Source of the DNA: Pullulanibacillus camelliae | GTDB taxonomy: Bacteria > Bacillota > Bacilli > Bacillales > Sporolactobacillaceae | NCBI RefSeq assembly: GCF_014642655.1 | Contig: NZ_BMIR01000005.1 | Span: forward strand, 133,450 to 197,449 | Direction of reading: 5' to 3' | Length of the DNA stretch: 64,000 bases | Shown: piece by piece, positions 27,964 to 37,217 of the stretch | Layout: each line of letters opens with the position of its first letter | Position numbering within the stretch: the stretch's first letter is position 1 | Notes under the pieces: generated by a model | Database searches by the model: none | What the model was told of the DNA's origin: nothing | The model's input: only the letters and a program-made list of their open reading frames with translations | Translations under genes and position numbers: made by a program

Positions 27964-28890
27964 ATGAAGAAATGGTTAGCATTTGCCATGATAGCTATTG
28001 TTCTTGTTATAGCGACGGCATGCGGAAGTCAGTCGAATTCGAGTGGGGATAAAAGCTCCAGCAATGCCGAAGCAAAAAGTAAAGATGATTCCTCGTCAGT
28101 ATCCGGACAAATCATTGTCGGAGGTTCAACAGCATTACAGCCTCTTGCCGAAGCTGCAAAAGAAGGCTTCAATCAAAAATATCCAGATGCTCAAGTCCAA
28201 ATTCAAGGTGGGGGAAGTGGAACAGGGCTTAGCAATGTAACTAATGGAAGTTTTAATATCGGTATGTCAGATATCTTTGCTGAGTCAGCTTCTGATATTC
28301 CAGCTGATCAGCTCGTTGATCATAAAGTGGCCGTTGTTGCCATGACGGCTGCTGTAAATAAAGACGCTGGTGTGACCAATCTTTCTCAGGATGATTTAAT
28401 CAAAGTCTTTACAGGTAAAGTGACCAACTGGAAAGAGGTTGGTGGTAATGATGTCAAAATCACATTAGTGAATCGCCCGGATGGCTCTGGGACAAGAGCC
28501 ACTTTTGATGAATTTGCATTAAAAGGTGCAACGCCTGCAAAGGGTATTGAACAGGATGCCAGTGATACAGTTAAGAAAATCATTTCAACGACGAAAGGCG
28601 CTGTAGGTTATCTCGCTTTATCTTACTTCGATGACTCTGATGACAGTGTTGTCGCAATGAGTTTAGATGGTGTCAAGCCGACAGTAGAAAATGTGCAAAC
28701 TGGTAAATTCCCAGTTTGGGCTTATGAACACATGTATACAAAAGGTGAACCAAAAGGTGTAGCCAAAGCCTTTATCGACTATATGCTCAGTGACGATGTC
28801 CAAGGTAGCTTAGTGGAAAAGCAAGGTTATCTTCCAGTGACAAAAATGATGGTCGAACGTGATGCCTCAGGTAAGCAAACGGATAAATAA
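27964..28890 (+). CDS. pstS: Phosphate-binding lipoprotein PstS
   Basis: A 308-residue extracellular phosphate receptor. The signal peptide KKWLAFAMIAIVLVIATAC has lipobox ATAC with lipidated Cys20; a Ser/Lys-rich linker follows. Phosphate-loop motifs VGGSTALQPLAEA, GGGSGTGLS and NRPDGSGTRATF are typical. It is the first gene of pstSCAB1B2-phoPR. A GGGG-rich ribosome site lies about 12 bases before the ATG. Synthesis should be strongly induced by PhoP under phosphate limitation, given the box array upstream. Confidence 0.95.
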   Translation: MKKWLAFAMIAIVLVIATACGSQSNSSGDKSSSNAEAKSKDDSSSVSGQIIVGGSTALQPLAEAAKEGFNQKYPDAQVQIQGGGSGTGLSNVTNGSFNIGMSDIFAESASDIPADQLVDHKVAVVAMTAAVNKDAGVTNLSQDDLIKVFTGKVTNWKEVGGNDVKITLVNRPDGSGTRATFDEFALKGATPAKGIEQDASDTVKKIISTTKGAVGYLALSYFDDSDDSVVAMSLDGVKPTVENVQTGKFPVWAYEHMYTKGEPKGVAKAFIDYMLSDDVQGSLVEKQGYLPVTKMMVERDASGKQTDK

Positions 28891-28917
28891 TAACAATTGA
28901 ATAGAATGACGAACTCT

Positions 28918-28948
28918 AGCAAACCATCCTAAGTGTGTGATGGTTTGC
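28918..28948 (+). other. Hairpin in the pstS-pstC gap
   Basis: GCAAACCATC (28919-28928) pairs with GATGGTTTGC (28939-28948) around a 10-base loop. No T-run follows. Such hairpins after pstS often stabilise the abundant upstream message or cause partial termination; which applies here is inference. Confidence 0.55.
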
Positions 28949-28994
28949 TCACGTTCTTATTCAAAGCTTGAAGTAGAGAAAGTGAGGCATTAGC

Positions 28995-29969
28995 ATGACA
29001 CTGAATAAAGGGAGTCTTTTCTCGATGTCGGATGAACCTGCGGTCTCAACACAGGATCGCCTGCGTAAACGTCGGCAAAATATAAATGTATTGTTTAGAC
29101 GAGACAGTGAATTGCGTGGGAAGTTAGCCATTTATTTTGGCGCCATACTCATTATTTTAGCAACCGTCAGTTTAACTCTATTTCTGGTATGGCAAGGATT
29201 ACGCTTATTTTTATTCGATGGTGTGAATCCTTTGCATTTTATTTTTAGCAACGATTGGAATCCAGGAGATAGCGCACACCCAACCTATGGTGCTTTTCCT
29301 ATGATTTTTGGTTCGTTTGCCATCACCTTTCTATCAGCACTGATTGCTACGCCAATAAGCATTGGCACAGCTTTATTCATGTCGGAGATTTCTAGGAAGT
29401 GGGGCAATAAGGCACTTAGACCCGTTATCGAAATTCTGGTTGGGATTCCATCGGTTGTCTATGGTCTGATTGGCCTAACCTTAATTATTCCTTTTATAGC
29501 GCATCATGGCGGTGGGATTGGGTATGGCTTGCTTCCGGGCATGATTGTTGTTGGCTTAATGATTATGCCAACCATTACCAGTATTGCTGCTGACGCGCTT
29601 CAATCTATACCACAGGAATTAAAGAGTGCCTCTTATGCATTGGGGGCCACGCGCTGGCAAACCATCTATAAAGTGATCATTCCAGCTGCCCTGCCTTCAT
29701 TGCTAACAGCTGTCGTCTTAGGTATGGCACGGGCATTTGGTGAGGCTCTCGCCGTGCAAATGGTTATCGGAAATGTCACGGATATTCCGCATTCCATGGT
29801 TAACCCTGCTGCGACTTTAACAACGATTATCACTTTGCATATGGGCAATACGACCAGCGGGAGTGCTTTTAATCATGCCCTGTGGTCCTTAGGTCTTATT
29901 TTGCTTATCATGTCTTATATTTTTATACTCATCATTCGCTATCTTTCAAGAAGGAGTAAAGTGCTATGA
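28995..29969 (+). CDS. pstC: Phosphate ABC transporter permease PstC
   Basis: A 324-residue inner-membrane permease with about six helices after a roughly 45-residue charged N-terminus (DRLRKRRQNINVLFRRDSELRGKLA). The EAA-type loop ASYALGATRWQTIYKVIIPAALP and the helix EILVGIPSVVYGLIGL are PstC hallmarks. It pairs with PstA. The gene starts 104 bases after pstS, with GTGAGG seven bases before the ATG, and ends overlapping pstA by 4 bases (ATGA). A strong inverted stretch GCAAACCATC/GATGGTTTGC at about 28918-28948 in the gap may reduce downstream expression relative to pstS. Confidence 0.95.
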   Translation: MTLNKGSLFSMSDEPAVSTQDRLRKRRQNINVLFRRDSELRGKLAIYFGAILIILATVSLTLFLVWQGLRLFLFDGVNPLHFIFSNDWNPGDSAHPTYGAFPMIFGSFAITFLSALIATPISIGTALFMSEISRKWGNKALRPVIEILVGIPSVVYGLIGLTLIIPFIAHHGGGIGYGLLPGMIVVGLMIMPTITSIAADALQSIPQELKSASYALGATRWQTIYKVIIPAALPSLLTAVVLGMARAFGEALAVQMVIGNVTDIPHSMVNPAATLTTIITLHMGNTTSGSAFNHALWSLGLILLIMSYIFILIIRYLSRRSKVL

Positions 29970-30853
29970 AAAGCCAAATCACTAATCGAATGGCCACCGT
30001 GCTGATCAGCGTATGTGCAGGATTAATGGCATTGATTATGATCGCGTTAGTCGGCTATATATTTTATCAAGGACTTGGCCATGTCACATGGCACTTTTTG
30101 ACAACGGTCGCCTCCACTTTTCAGGTTGGTGGTGGCATAAAAGATCAATTGTGGAATTCTTTCTATTTGCTCATAGTGACGATGATTTTTACCACGCCAT
30201 TGGGGATTGCTGGAGGGATTTATCTCTCTGAATACGCTAAGCCGAATCGAGTGACGGGCTTTATCCGCTCATGTGTTGAAGTGCTCGCTTCCCTGCCTTC
30301 GATTGTCGTTGGACTATTTGGAATGCTCGTCTTTGTTAATACCTTTCATTGGGGATACTCGATCCTTTCTGGTGCTGTAGCTCTTACAATCTTTAATCTG
30401 CCTGTCATTGTAAGAGTTACTGAAGATGCCCTTCGATCAGTACCAGTTGCCCTTAAAGAGGCAAGCTTTGGATTAGGGGTTGGCCAATGGTACACGATCA
30501 AGAACGTCTTATTGCCAGCGGCCTTTCCAGGGATACTAACGGGGATTATTCTTTCCGCGGGACGTGTCTTTGGCGAGTCAGCGGCCCTATTATTTACTGC
30601 GGGGTTAACATCACCTGATCTTGATTTTAAGAATTGGTCGCCATTTGCTTTTGATTCACCACTTAACCCTTTACGATCAGCAGAAACATTGTCCGTTCAT
30701 ATTTATTCTGTTAATACGGTGGCCATTGTGAAAGATGCTCCCCAAGTTGCGGCGGCGTCAGCGGCGGTTCTTGCGCTCTTTGTTTTAATATTTAATCTGT
30801 CAGCTCGCGGACTTGGTGCATGGATTCAAAAAAGAATGAGCGGTAAATCATGA
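29966..30853 (+). CDS. pstA: Phosphate ABC transporter permease PstA
   Basis: A 295-residue permease with about six hydrophobic helices, partner of PstC. Landmarks are [54 protein letters not shown], and the EAA-type loop [27 protein letters not shown]. It is translationally coupled to pstC through the ATGA overlap, with AAGGAG upstream. The pstB1 gene follows after 16 bases. Confidence 0.95.
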   Translation: MKSQITNRMATVLISVCAGLMALIMIALVGYIFYQGLGHVTWHFLTTVASTFQVGGGIKDQLWNSFYLLIVTMIFTTPLGIAGGIYLSEYAKPNRVTGFIRSCVEVLASLPSIVVGLFGMLVFVNTFHWGYSILSGAVALTIFNLPVIVRVTEDALRSVPVALKEASFGLGVGQWYTIKNVLLPAAFPGILTGIILSAGRVFGESAALLFTAGLTSPDLDFKNWSPFAFDSPLNPLRSAETLSVHIYSVNTVAIVKDAPQVAAASAAVLALFVLIFNLSARGLGAWIQKRMSGKS

Positions 30854-30869
30854 GGGAGGAACAGCAATT

Positions 30870-31679
30870 ATGATAGGTGTTCAAGAAAAAAAGATCATTG
30901 AACTGCCACAGCGTGATCTGGGAAAGGAAACGATTGTTCAAGTTGACAATTTAAGTGTCTATTATGGGGATTTTCAAGCAGTCAAACAAGTGTCATTGCC
31001 GATTGAGAAAAATACAATTACAGCCTTGATTGGTCCATCAGGGTGCGGAAAGTCCACTTTTTTAAGAGCGTTGAATCGCATGAATGATACGATCCCTTCG
31101 GCTCGAAGCGAAGGGTCAATCCGTTATGATGGCGTGCCTTTGCTCGATGCAGCTATTGATGTTTCTGCACTGAGAAAGGAAATGGGGATGGTGTTTCAAA
31201 AGCCGAATCCTTTTCCAAAATCCATTTATGAAAATATTGTGCATGGCCTGCGCTACCATGGCATTCGAAAAAAAAGTCAGCTTAAAACTTTGGTACAAGA
31301 AAGCTTAGAGCAGGCAGCTTTATGGGATGAAGTCAGTGACCGTTTAGATGCTTCGGCCTTATCGCTTTCAGGCGGACAACAGCAGCGCTTATGTATTGCA
31401 CGGACGCTTGCATTAAAGCCCCAAGTGATATTATTCGATGAGCCGACATCCGCACTTGACCCGATCTCAACAGCTAAAATTGAAAAGCTAATGCTTGAAT
31501 TGAAGGAACACTATACGTTGATTGTCGTCACGCATAACATGCAGCAGGCTGCCCGAATTGCGGATAATACCGCCTTTTTCTATCAAGGCGAACTCGTTGA
31601 ATATAATGCAACACAGGAGCTTTTTAACCAACCTACGGAAAAACGGACAGCAGAATACATTAATGGACAATTTAGTTAA
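30870..31679 (+). CDS. pstB: Phosphate ABC transporter ATPase PstB (first copy)
   Basis: A 269-residue ATPase energising PstCA. Walker [10 protein letters not shown] (55-63), signature [16 protein letters not shown], Walker [14 protein letters not shown] and [14 protein letters not shown] are intact. It carries a 20-residue N-terminal extension compared with the second copy. Tandem pstB genes are also known in B. subtilis (pstBA, pstBB). A GGGAGG ribosome site precedes the ATG and it is 18 bases from the next gene. Confidence 0.94.
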   Translation: MIGVQEKKIIELPQRDLGKETIVQVDNLSVYYGDFQAVKQVSLPIEKNTITALIGPSGCGKSTFLRALNRMNDTIPSARSEGSIRYDGVPLLDAAIDVSALRKEMGMVFQKPNPFPKSIYENIVHGLRYHGIRKKSQLKTLVQESLEQAALWDEVSDRLDASALSLSGGQQQRLCIARTLALKPQVILFDEPTSALDPISTAKIEKLMLELKEHYTLIVVTHNMQQAARIADNTAFFYQGELVEYNATQELFNQPTEKRTAEYINGQFS

Positions 31680-31697
31680 TTAAGGGAGAGAAGTAGG

Positions 31698-32471
31698 ATG
31701 CAGACGCTTGTCGATGTAAAGGAAGTCTATAGCACGGAAGGCTTGTCACTCTGGTATGACAAGAAACAGGCTTTAAAGGATGTAAATGTCAGTATTTTTG
31801 AAAAGCAAGTGACAGCAATTATTGGGCCTTCTGGCTGTGGAAAATCCACCTTTTTAAAAACCTTGAATCGAATGGTGGAATTAGAGCCAAAGATTACGAT
31901 TAAAGGCCGGATAAGTTATAGGGGCAATAATCTCTATGACAAGCATTATCCTGTAGAACAACTTCGACATCGCGTCGGGATGGTGTTCCAAAAAGCCAAC
32001 CCTTTTCCAAAATCCATTTATAATAATATTGCTTTCGGTCCGAGACTAAGGGGCATCAAAAATAAGCAACTTCTCAATGAAATTGTGGAAAGAAGTCTTA
32101 AGCAAGCAGCCCTTTGGGATGAGGTAAGAGATAAGCTGAATCAAGATGCTAATCGCCTTTCTGGGGGGCAGCAGCAGCGGTTATGTTTGGCTCGCTGTTT
32201 AGCCGTTGACCCAGATGTGATTCTCATGGATGAGCCGACATCCGCACTTGATCCAATTGCTACAGCCAAAGTAGAGGAGTTGGTCCATCAATTAAAGCAG
32301 CAATACTCTATTATTATTGTGACGCATAATATGGAGCAGGCAAAGCGCGTTTCGGATCAAACCGCCTTCTTTTTAAATGGTGAGCTTATTGAGCAGAGAA
32401 AGACAAGTGAATTATTTGCGAAACCCTTTCATAAAGAGACAGCCGATTATATTTCCGGCAGATTTGGGTAA
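31698..32471 (+). CDS. pstB: Phosphate ABC transporter ATPase PstB (second copy)
   Basis: A 257-residue paralogue of the preceding ATPase, with Walker [10 protein letters not shown] (43-51), signature [16 protein letters not shown], Walker [14 protein letters not shown] and the PstB motif [14 protein letters not shown]. The two copies probably form a heterodimer or act as alternates on PstCA. It starts 18 bases after the first copy, behind AAGGGAGAG. A gap of 78 bases separates it from phoP. Confidence 0.94.
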   Translation: MQTLVDVKEVYSTEGLSLWYDKKQALKDVNVSIFEKQVTAIIGPSGCGKSTFLKTLNRMVELEPKITIKGRISYRGNNLYDKHYPVEQLRHRVGMVFQKANPFPKSIYNNIAFGPRLRGIKNKQLLNEIVERSLKQAALWDEVRDKLNQDANRLSGGQQQRLCLARCLAVDPDVILMDEPTSALDPIATAKVEELVHQLKQQYSIIIVTHNMEQAKRVSDQTAFFLNGELIEQRKTSELFAKPFHKETADYISGRFG

Positions 32472-32549
32472 TGACTAAACAAAAAAATCTGTTAAAATAA
32501 AAGTAGGATGAATAGTACAAGATAGCAGATTGGGCTGGGAGGGTTTTGA

Positions 32550-33254
32550 GTGGCAAAAAAGATATTAGTAGTAGATGATGAAGAGTCTATTGTGACTCTT
32601 GTCCAGTTTCATTTACAAAAAGAAGGGTATACTGTGATTGCTGCTTCTGATGGTCCGATTGCCCTCCACTTAGCGCAGGAAGAGCGTCCGGATTTAATTG
32701 TTTTAGATCTCATGTTACCAGGGATGGATGGCCTGGATGTTTGTCGGGAGCTTCGCCAAAAGCAATTTAATATGCCGATCGTGATGTTAACAGCTAAAGA
32801 TGATGAATTTGATAAAGTACTTGGTTTAGAACTGGGGGCCGATGATTATTTAACAAAGCCCTTTAGTCCAAGAGAGCTTGTCGCTCGAGTGAAGGCCGTA
32901 TTAAGGCGTTCAAAAAGTGCTGAGCAGATGGAGCAGGATGATCATGATTCACCGATCACGATTGCTGAATTAAAGGTGTTTCCTGATGAATACAAAGCCT
33001 ATTTTCGTGGAGAAGAGATGGAGCTCACGCCGAAGGAATTCGAATTGCTTTTATTTTTATCGCGAAACAAAAAGCGCGTGCTCTCACGTGATCAACTGTT
33101 AAGTGCAGTTTGGGATTATGATTTTGCAGGGGATACACGTATTGTTGACGTGCATATCAGCCACCTAAGAGAAAAGCTAGAAGATAATACGAAAAAGCCT
33201 GTTTATATTAAAACGATCCGCGGTTTCGGCTATAAGATGGAGGTTCCTAAGTGA
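32550..33254 (+). CDS. phoP: Phosphate response regulator PhoP
   Basis: A 234-residue OmpR-family regulator: receiver domain (1-118) with Asp10/Glu11 pocket, phospho-acceptor Asp53 (VLDLMLPGMDG) and Lys103 (LTKPFSPREL), then a winged helix (about 140-232) ending DTRIVDVHISHLREKLE...YIKTIRGFGYKM. GTG start with GGGAGGG six bases upstream. It overlaps phoR by 4 bases. Its target is very likely the box array before pstS. In B. subtilis phoPR is unlinked from pst; here they are joined. Confidence 0.93.
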   Translation: MAKKILVVDDEESIVTLVQFHLQKEGYTVIAASDGPIALHLAQEERPDLIVLDLMLPGMDGLDVCRELRQKQFNMPIVMLTAKDDEFDKVLGLELGADDYLTKPFSPRELVARVKAVLRRSKSAEQMEQDDHDSPITIAELKVFPDEYKAYFRGEEMELTPKEFELLLFLSRNKKRVLSRDQLLSAVWDYDFAGDTRIVDVHISHLREKLEDNTKKPVYIKTIRGFGYKMEVPK

Positions 33255-34633
33255 AAATGTCATTGAAGCAATGGCTAGGGCTTCCGATGTTGGGGACAGT
33301 CTTTGGCTGTCTATTCTTATTTTGGCTGATCATCGGTGCGCTAGTGGGGCATTGGCTGAGTCTGACGCTTATTTTTGTTCTGCTTTTTTTCTGCACAATT
33401 GCCATTTTTTATTATTTTTTTCGCACGATGTTGACGGTGACTGATGAGGCATTGACAACCATCAAACGTTTTACAGAAGGGTCTTTTAATCTAAGTGCTT
33501 CTGATCGTTGGAATCGCAGTGCCAATCCTTTAAACGATGAAATATACCGATTGTCATCGTTTTTACTAAATATGAGACGTTCCTTTCAGAATCAGCAGGA
33601 TCAACTGAGCGCTCTAATTGAAAACATTGGGAGTCCTTTTTTATTTATCGATAGTCATGGACGAATAAGGCTAGCGAATGAACTCTTTCAACAGATCTTT
33701 GATAACAAGATCGATAGTCATGGGGATTTAAAGTATGATCAGGTCATCAAGAATAAGGCGATTATCGCTATGATTGCGCGCACATTCCAGATTAAAACGG
33801 ATGTTCACGATACTTTGGTTGTTCCTGTTGGGATTGAGCGTAAGCATTTTGATGTGCATTCGATACCGATTCGGAGAGGGCACGGCCATTCTAAAGGCTT
33901 AGTTGTCATTTTTCATGATATTACACGTTTAAAAAAGCTTGAGAAGGTACGTAAGGATTTTGTGGCCAATGTGTCACATGAGCTGCGTACACCTGTCACC
34001 TCTTTAAAAGGGTTTGCGGAAACACTCTTGGAGGACAGTCAGATTAGCGATGAGGATCGCGAAAAATTTCTTACGATAATTCTAAAGGAAAGCGATCGAC
34101 TGCAGCTTCTTATTCAGGATTTACTTGAGCTATCAAAGATTGAAGATGAGCATTTTCAATTAAATAAGGAGGCGGTTGATGTTGCACGCATCGCTCAGGA
34201 AACCATTGAATTATTAAAAGAGACCGCTAGGAAAAAAGAGATTTCTGTTCAATTTAATACTTCTGGAACTACAGTGGCTTCAGGGGATTCAGCGCGCTTG
34301 AAGCAAATGTTTGTGAATATCATTAATAATGCCATCGCCTATTCTCCAGAAAAAAGCCATATTTCTGTAGAGGTCGCAGAAGAAGGGAACGCTGTGATCT
34401 TTAGAACAACAGATACAGGCATTGGCATTGTAAAGGAAGAAATACCAAGAATTTTTGAAAGATTTTACCGAGTGGACAGAGCGCGAAGCCGTAATTCGGG
34501 AGGCACTGGTCTCGGACTAGCCATTGTCAAGCATTTAACTGAAGCTCATAATGGTCGCATTGAGGTAGAAAGCGAGCAGGGCGTCGGCACAACGTTTAGC
34601 ATTTATTTAAATAAATACGTTCAAAAGGAATAG
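33251..34633 (+). CDS. phoR: Sensor kinase PhoR, short form
   Basis: A 460-residue histidine kinase. Two close N-terminal helices (about 10-33 and 37-58) leave almost no outside loop, followed by a HAMP-like linker (60-115), a PAS domain (about 118-228), HisKA with His243 (VSHELRTPVTSLKGF) and an HATPase domain with NIINNAIAYS, DTGIGI and GGTGLGLAIVKH. B. subtilis PhoR (579 residues) has a large extracytoplasmic domain that is missing here, so sensing probably runs through the Pst complex or cytoplasmic PAS. GTG start at 33251 with GGAGG upstream, coupled to phoP. Confidence 0.92.
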   Translation: MKMSLKQWLGLPMLGTVFGCLFLFWLIIGALVGHWLSLTLIFVLLFFCTIAIFYYFFRTMLTVTDEALTTIKRFTEGSFNLSASDRWNRSANPLNDEIYRLSSFLLNMRRSFQNQQDQLSALIENIGSPFLFIDSHGRIRLANELFQQIFDNKIDSHGDLKYDQVIKNKAIIAMIARTFQIKTDVHDTLVVPVGIERKHFDVHSIPIRRGHGHSKGLVVIFHDITRLKKLEKVRKDFVANVSHELRTPVTSLKGFAETLLEDSQISDEDREKFLTIILKESDRLQLLIQDLLELSKIEDEHFQLNKEAVDVARIAQETIELLKETARKKEISVQFNTSGTTVASGDSARLKQMFVNIINNAIAYSPEKSHISVEVAEEGNAVIFRTTDTGIGIVKEEIPRIFERFYRVDRARSRNSGGTGLGLAIVKHLTEAHNGRIEVESEQGVGTTFSIYLNKYVQKE

Positions 34634-34671
34634 CCCATCCTAGCGCTCGGATGACAGGACGGGCTTATTTC
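34633..34671 (+). terminator. Intrinsic terminator of pst-phoPR
   Basis: GCCCATCCT pairs with AGGACGGGC around a 14-base loop, followed by TTATTT, directly after the phoR stop codon. Confidence 0.7.
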
Positions 34672-34719
34672 CTTATAAAAACATATTATCTTGACTTTAC
34701 TATGGGAAAACTGACTCTG

Positions 34720-35208
34720 TTATACATATAAGTCGAACATGCTGATGTCATAATGGAGTTCTTTTAAATAATTGAAAAATTGGGCGCGATGATGAAAGAG
34801 ATGTGTTAATGTTTCTGTCATCCATTTGGCTTGGGAAGAGGCATGATCGTGATAGAATGGCTTTGTTTTTTTTGTGAGGAATTCATCATCGGACAGGGAA
34901 TCCAAATAGCTTATGTAGGCTTGTACCCCTGATTGCATGGCTTCAGCGAATTGGTCGACAGTATCAAGTTGGCTATATTTTGCTTCAAGCTCGCGAACCT
35001 CTTCAGCTGGCGATTCTTTCATAATGGCCAGATCAACTTCAGGAATGGCGATAAGATGTTCCGTTAATTCCCGCAGTGTGCGCATGTTTTTAGCAGGACG
35101 ATAGTCCCAGTCACTGGCCTTTACCTTTTTTACAAGGCCAAGTGTTGAACGCACGCCTACCTCGAATTCTTCTTCTACTATTTTTCGAAAGCTTTTTAAA
35201 TCTGACAT
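34720..35208 (-). CDS. DinB-like metal-binding protein
   Basis: A 162-residue four-helix-bundle protein of the DinB/YfiT superfamily. The metal triad is His51 (LTEHLIAI), His136 and His140 (THLFHHRAQFFNYL). Family members include bacillithiol-dependent transferases and damage-induced proteins of unknown activity; the precise reaction is not predictable. The ATG at 35208 is 66 bases downstream of the WYL regulator gene, on the same strand, with a perfect palindrome between, so the two may form a regulator/target pair. Confidence 0.8.
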   Translation of the reverse strand: MSDLKSFRKIVEEEFEVGVRSTLGLVKKVKASDWDYRPAKNMRTLRELTEHLIAIPEVDLAIMKESPAEEVRELEAKYSQLDTVDQFAEAMQSGVQAYISYLDSLSDDEFLTKKTKPFYHDHASSQAKWMTETLTHLFHHRAQFFNYLKELHYDISMFDLYV

Positions 35209-35253
35209 ATAGAAGCATCATCCCTTCATTTGAATTATGTTTACTATAGCACG

Positions 35254-35280
35254 AAATAGTGACAGAGCTTGTCACTATTT
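35254..35280. promoter_or_regulatory. Palindrome between WYL regulator and dinB-like gene
   Basis: AAATAGTGACA-GAGCT-TGTCACTATTT is a perfect 11-base inverted repeat overlapping the stop of the regulator gene and lying upstream of a TATAGT -10-like box for the DinB-like gene (minus strand). It could be an operator for the adjacent regulator. On the plus strand TTTT follows, so a terminator role for that strand is possible too. Confidence 0.5.
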
Positions 35281-36225
35281 TTTATAAAAATGAGAGAGTT
35301 TTTGCAGCTTAACTTGTATTAATTCGATGATCTCGATAGGTTCTTCAAGGCGTGCTTCCGTACCTAACGACCAAATCAGCTCGGTAAAGTAACCTATTTC
35401 TGATTGAGGAATCCTGCCATAGAGTGTGCCCGTTCGATCTGCGTTCATAGTTATCATAGTTTCAAGGTCTAGTAAATTTTGAGCGTGTCGCACACCTTCT
35501 GCTGTCAATTGAACTTTGAGAGGCAGTGTGGTTTGTCCCCCTCTTTCAGCATGCTCAAGCCATTCTGTAATGGACATGCTCGGTACGTCTACTGCATCAG
35601 GAGGAGGTGTTGGGAGTACATTTAAGACACGGTCCGCGCGGAATAAGCGAAAGGCTTGACGTTTAAAACAATAGGCGGGGCAATACCATAATCCATTATG
35701 GCTATATAAACCGACAGGGAAGATCCTTCGTTCCTGAGGGCCATGCGATCCATCATACTCAATACAGAGGGACGTTTGTGAGACAGCTGCTTCTAGTAAG
35801 TCTTTTAAATAGGGAGCAGCATGTGGTCTTTTAGGGCTCCAAAAGGCGACCCGGTGTTTCATCTCGTCAATGGTGGATTTAACATCTTGCGGAAGTGAAT
35901 GATAAAATTTATTAAGTGCGGTTTTTATTTCAGCTTTAAAAGGTAGAGCGCCGAAATACTCAAGGGATTGCGCCGCAAAAAAAATGGCAATCGCCTCTGT
36001 TTCTTTGAGGGAAACGGGAGGGAGAATCCTTTCCTTTATTATCCGATAACCTCCGTGCACTCCGACCTCAGAATAAAGGGGCACGCCTAAACTGCTTAAT
36101 TCTTCTAAGTCTCTCAATATTGTTCGGTAGGATACGTTGAATTCTTCAGCGAGTTCTCGTGCCGTAAACACTTTTTTGGCATTGATCGTCATCATGAGCT
36201 CAAGTAATCGAGCTGTTTTGGACAT
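35275..36225 (-). CDS. WYL-domain transcriptional regulator (YafY type)
   Basis: A 316-residue regulator: N-terminal HTH_11 winged helix (about 4-60; FTARELAEEFNVSYRTILRDLEELSSLGVP), a helical linker, and a WYL domain (about 140-215; LWYCPAYCFKRQAFRLFRADRV) followed by the WCX region. WYL proteins sense nucleic acid pieces or other ligands and control DNA-stress or defence genes. The ATG at 36225 has AGGGA about nine bases upstream; the in-frame ATG at 36234 is too close to that site. It lies upstream of the DinB-like gene. Ligand and targets unknown. Confidence 0.88.
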   Translation of the reverse strand: MSKTARLLELMMTINAKKVFTARELAEEFNVSYRTILRDLEELSSLGVPLYSEVGVHGGYRIIKERILPPVSLKETEAIAIFFAAQSLEYFGALPFKAEIKTALNKFYHSLPQDVKSTIDEMKHRVAFWSPKRPHAAPYLKDLLEAAVSQTSLCIEYDGSHGPQERRIFPVGLYSHNGLWYCPAYCFKRQAFRLFRADRVLNVLPTPPPDAVDVPSMSITEWLEHAERGGQTTLPLKVQLTAEGVRHAQNLLDLETMITMNADRTGTLYGRIPQSEIGYFTELIWSLGTEARLEEPIEIIELIQVKLQKLSHFYKK

Positions 36226-36261
36226 GTGTACCATTCCCTAGAGCCTTCTGTTTTTTGTCTA

Positions 36262-36990
36262 TTATACCTCTAAAAGGCGCATTCGATAAGCATTCATTGC
36301 TGTTTCCCCGAGGCTGTCTAAAAATCGATAGTTGACGACAAAACCAACAGCAGCCCCAATGCCAGGAATCATTTGCAGGAGTTTAGGCAAATCGATATAG
36401 TCCCGGTATTCTTGTTGCAGGCTTTGCCAATCTAATTGATTGAGATGGGTGGCTTCAGAAGGAAAGTCCTTCACCGTTTCATTCCAATGCTTAAGCTTCA
36501 TAAAAGCTGCTTTGCGTGTCGCATCACTGGAAAAGGCGACTTGAAAGATATGAAGAATATATAAGCGTTCCCGGTAATCTTTGACATCATAACCATATAA
36601 CGAGGCAATATCAAAGAGCAGCTTCATTTTGATTGATAGTAAAGCGGGAAAGTCTGCAATACCGAGCCAAAAGCCACCAGCCCCCGTTCCAGCGCCCTCA
36701 GCAGCTGCAATTCGTTTATAAACCTTTATCCTTGCGCGAACCCGGTCTTCACGCTCCGCGAGTGTCACATCGGTTAACGGAGTCTTTTTAGATGTCCATT
36801 TGGACCCAAGGAGAACGGCTTGAATCATCTTTTTAATGCTTTCTGTCACGATAGTATGGACCTGCTGTGGGATCTTTTTATTGATTTTGGTTTGGATATT
36901 TTTTGCTGCGCGTCCTAGGACACCAGAGGATTTTAGCATTTTTTGTTGCCACTCTAAGCATTCTTTTTCGGCATATTCTTTGTAATTCAT
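36262..36990 (-). CDS. EcsC-family protein
   Basis: A 242-residue EcsC (PF12787) family protein. The hallmark region AAAEGAGTGAGGFWLGIADFPALLSIKMKLLFDIASLYGYD lies at about 95-135, and a glycine-rich amphipathic segment MIPGIGAAVGFVVNYRFLDSLGETAMNAYR near the end. B. subtilis EcsC is linked to the EcsAB transporter, but many members stand alone and their function is unknown. GGAG lies about eight bases before the ATG. It ends 36 bases before the WYL gene, on the same strand, and may share its transcript. Confidence 0.85.
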   Translation of the reverse strand: MNYKEYAEKECLEWQQKMLKSSGVLGRAAKNIQTKINKKIPQQVHTIVTESIKKMIQAVLLGSKWTSKKTPLTDVTLAEREDRVRARIKVYKRIAAAEGAGTGAGGFWLGIADFPALLSIKMKLLFDIASLYGYDVKDYRERLYILHIFQVAFSSDATRKAAFMKLKHWNETVKDFPSEATHLNQLDWQSLQQEYRDYIDLPKLLQMIPGIGAAVGFVVNYRFLDSLGETAMNAYRMRLLEV

Positions 36991-37176
36991 TGGTTACACT
37001 CCAGATGTCATTTTGAATTCTTACTCTAATTAAACGTTTTTGGTTCTTTAAGGTTTCAGGTAATGGTTAAAATCAGACTTGAGGCGGAGCAGGGTTACCC
37101 CCGCAGATTGTTTTGATCAACGTAATAGTGATTTATGATATGAATACATAAAAAATAGCATTGCTCATTCTTTTAT

Positions 37177-37197
37177 ATAACAATGTTATGTTATATT
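37177..37197 (+). promoter_or_regulatory. Palindrome near the DUF4004 gene start
   Basis: ATAACA-A-TGTTAT (37177-37189) is a perfect 6-1-6 palindrome overlapping a TATATT -10-like element, about 30 bases before the TTG start. A site for autoregulation by the downstream MerR-like protein is possible but untested. Confidence 0.35.
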
Positions 37198-37217
37198 AAG
37201 GTGAGAGGTGAACCCAC

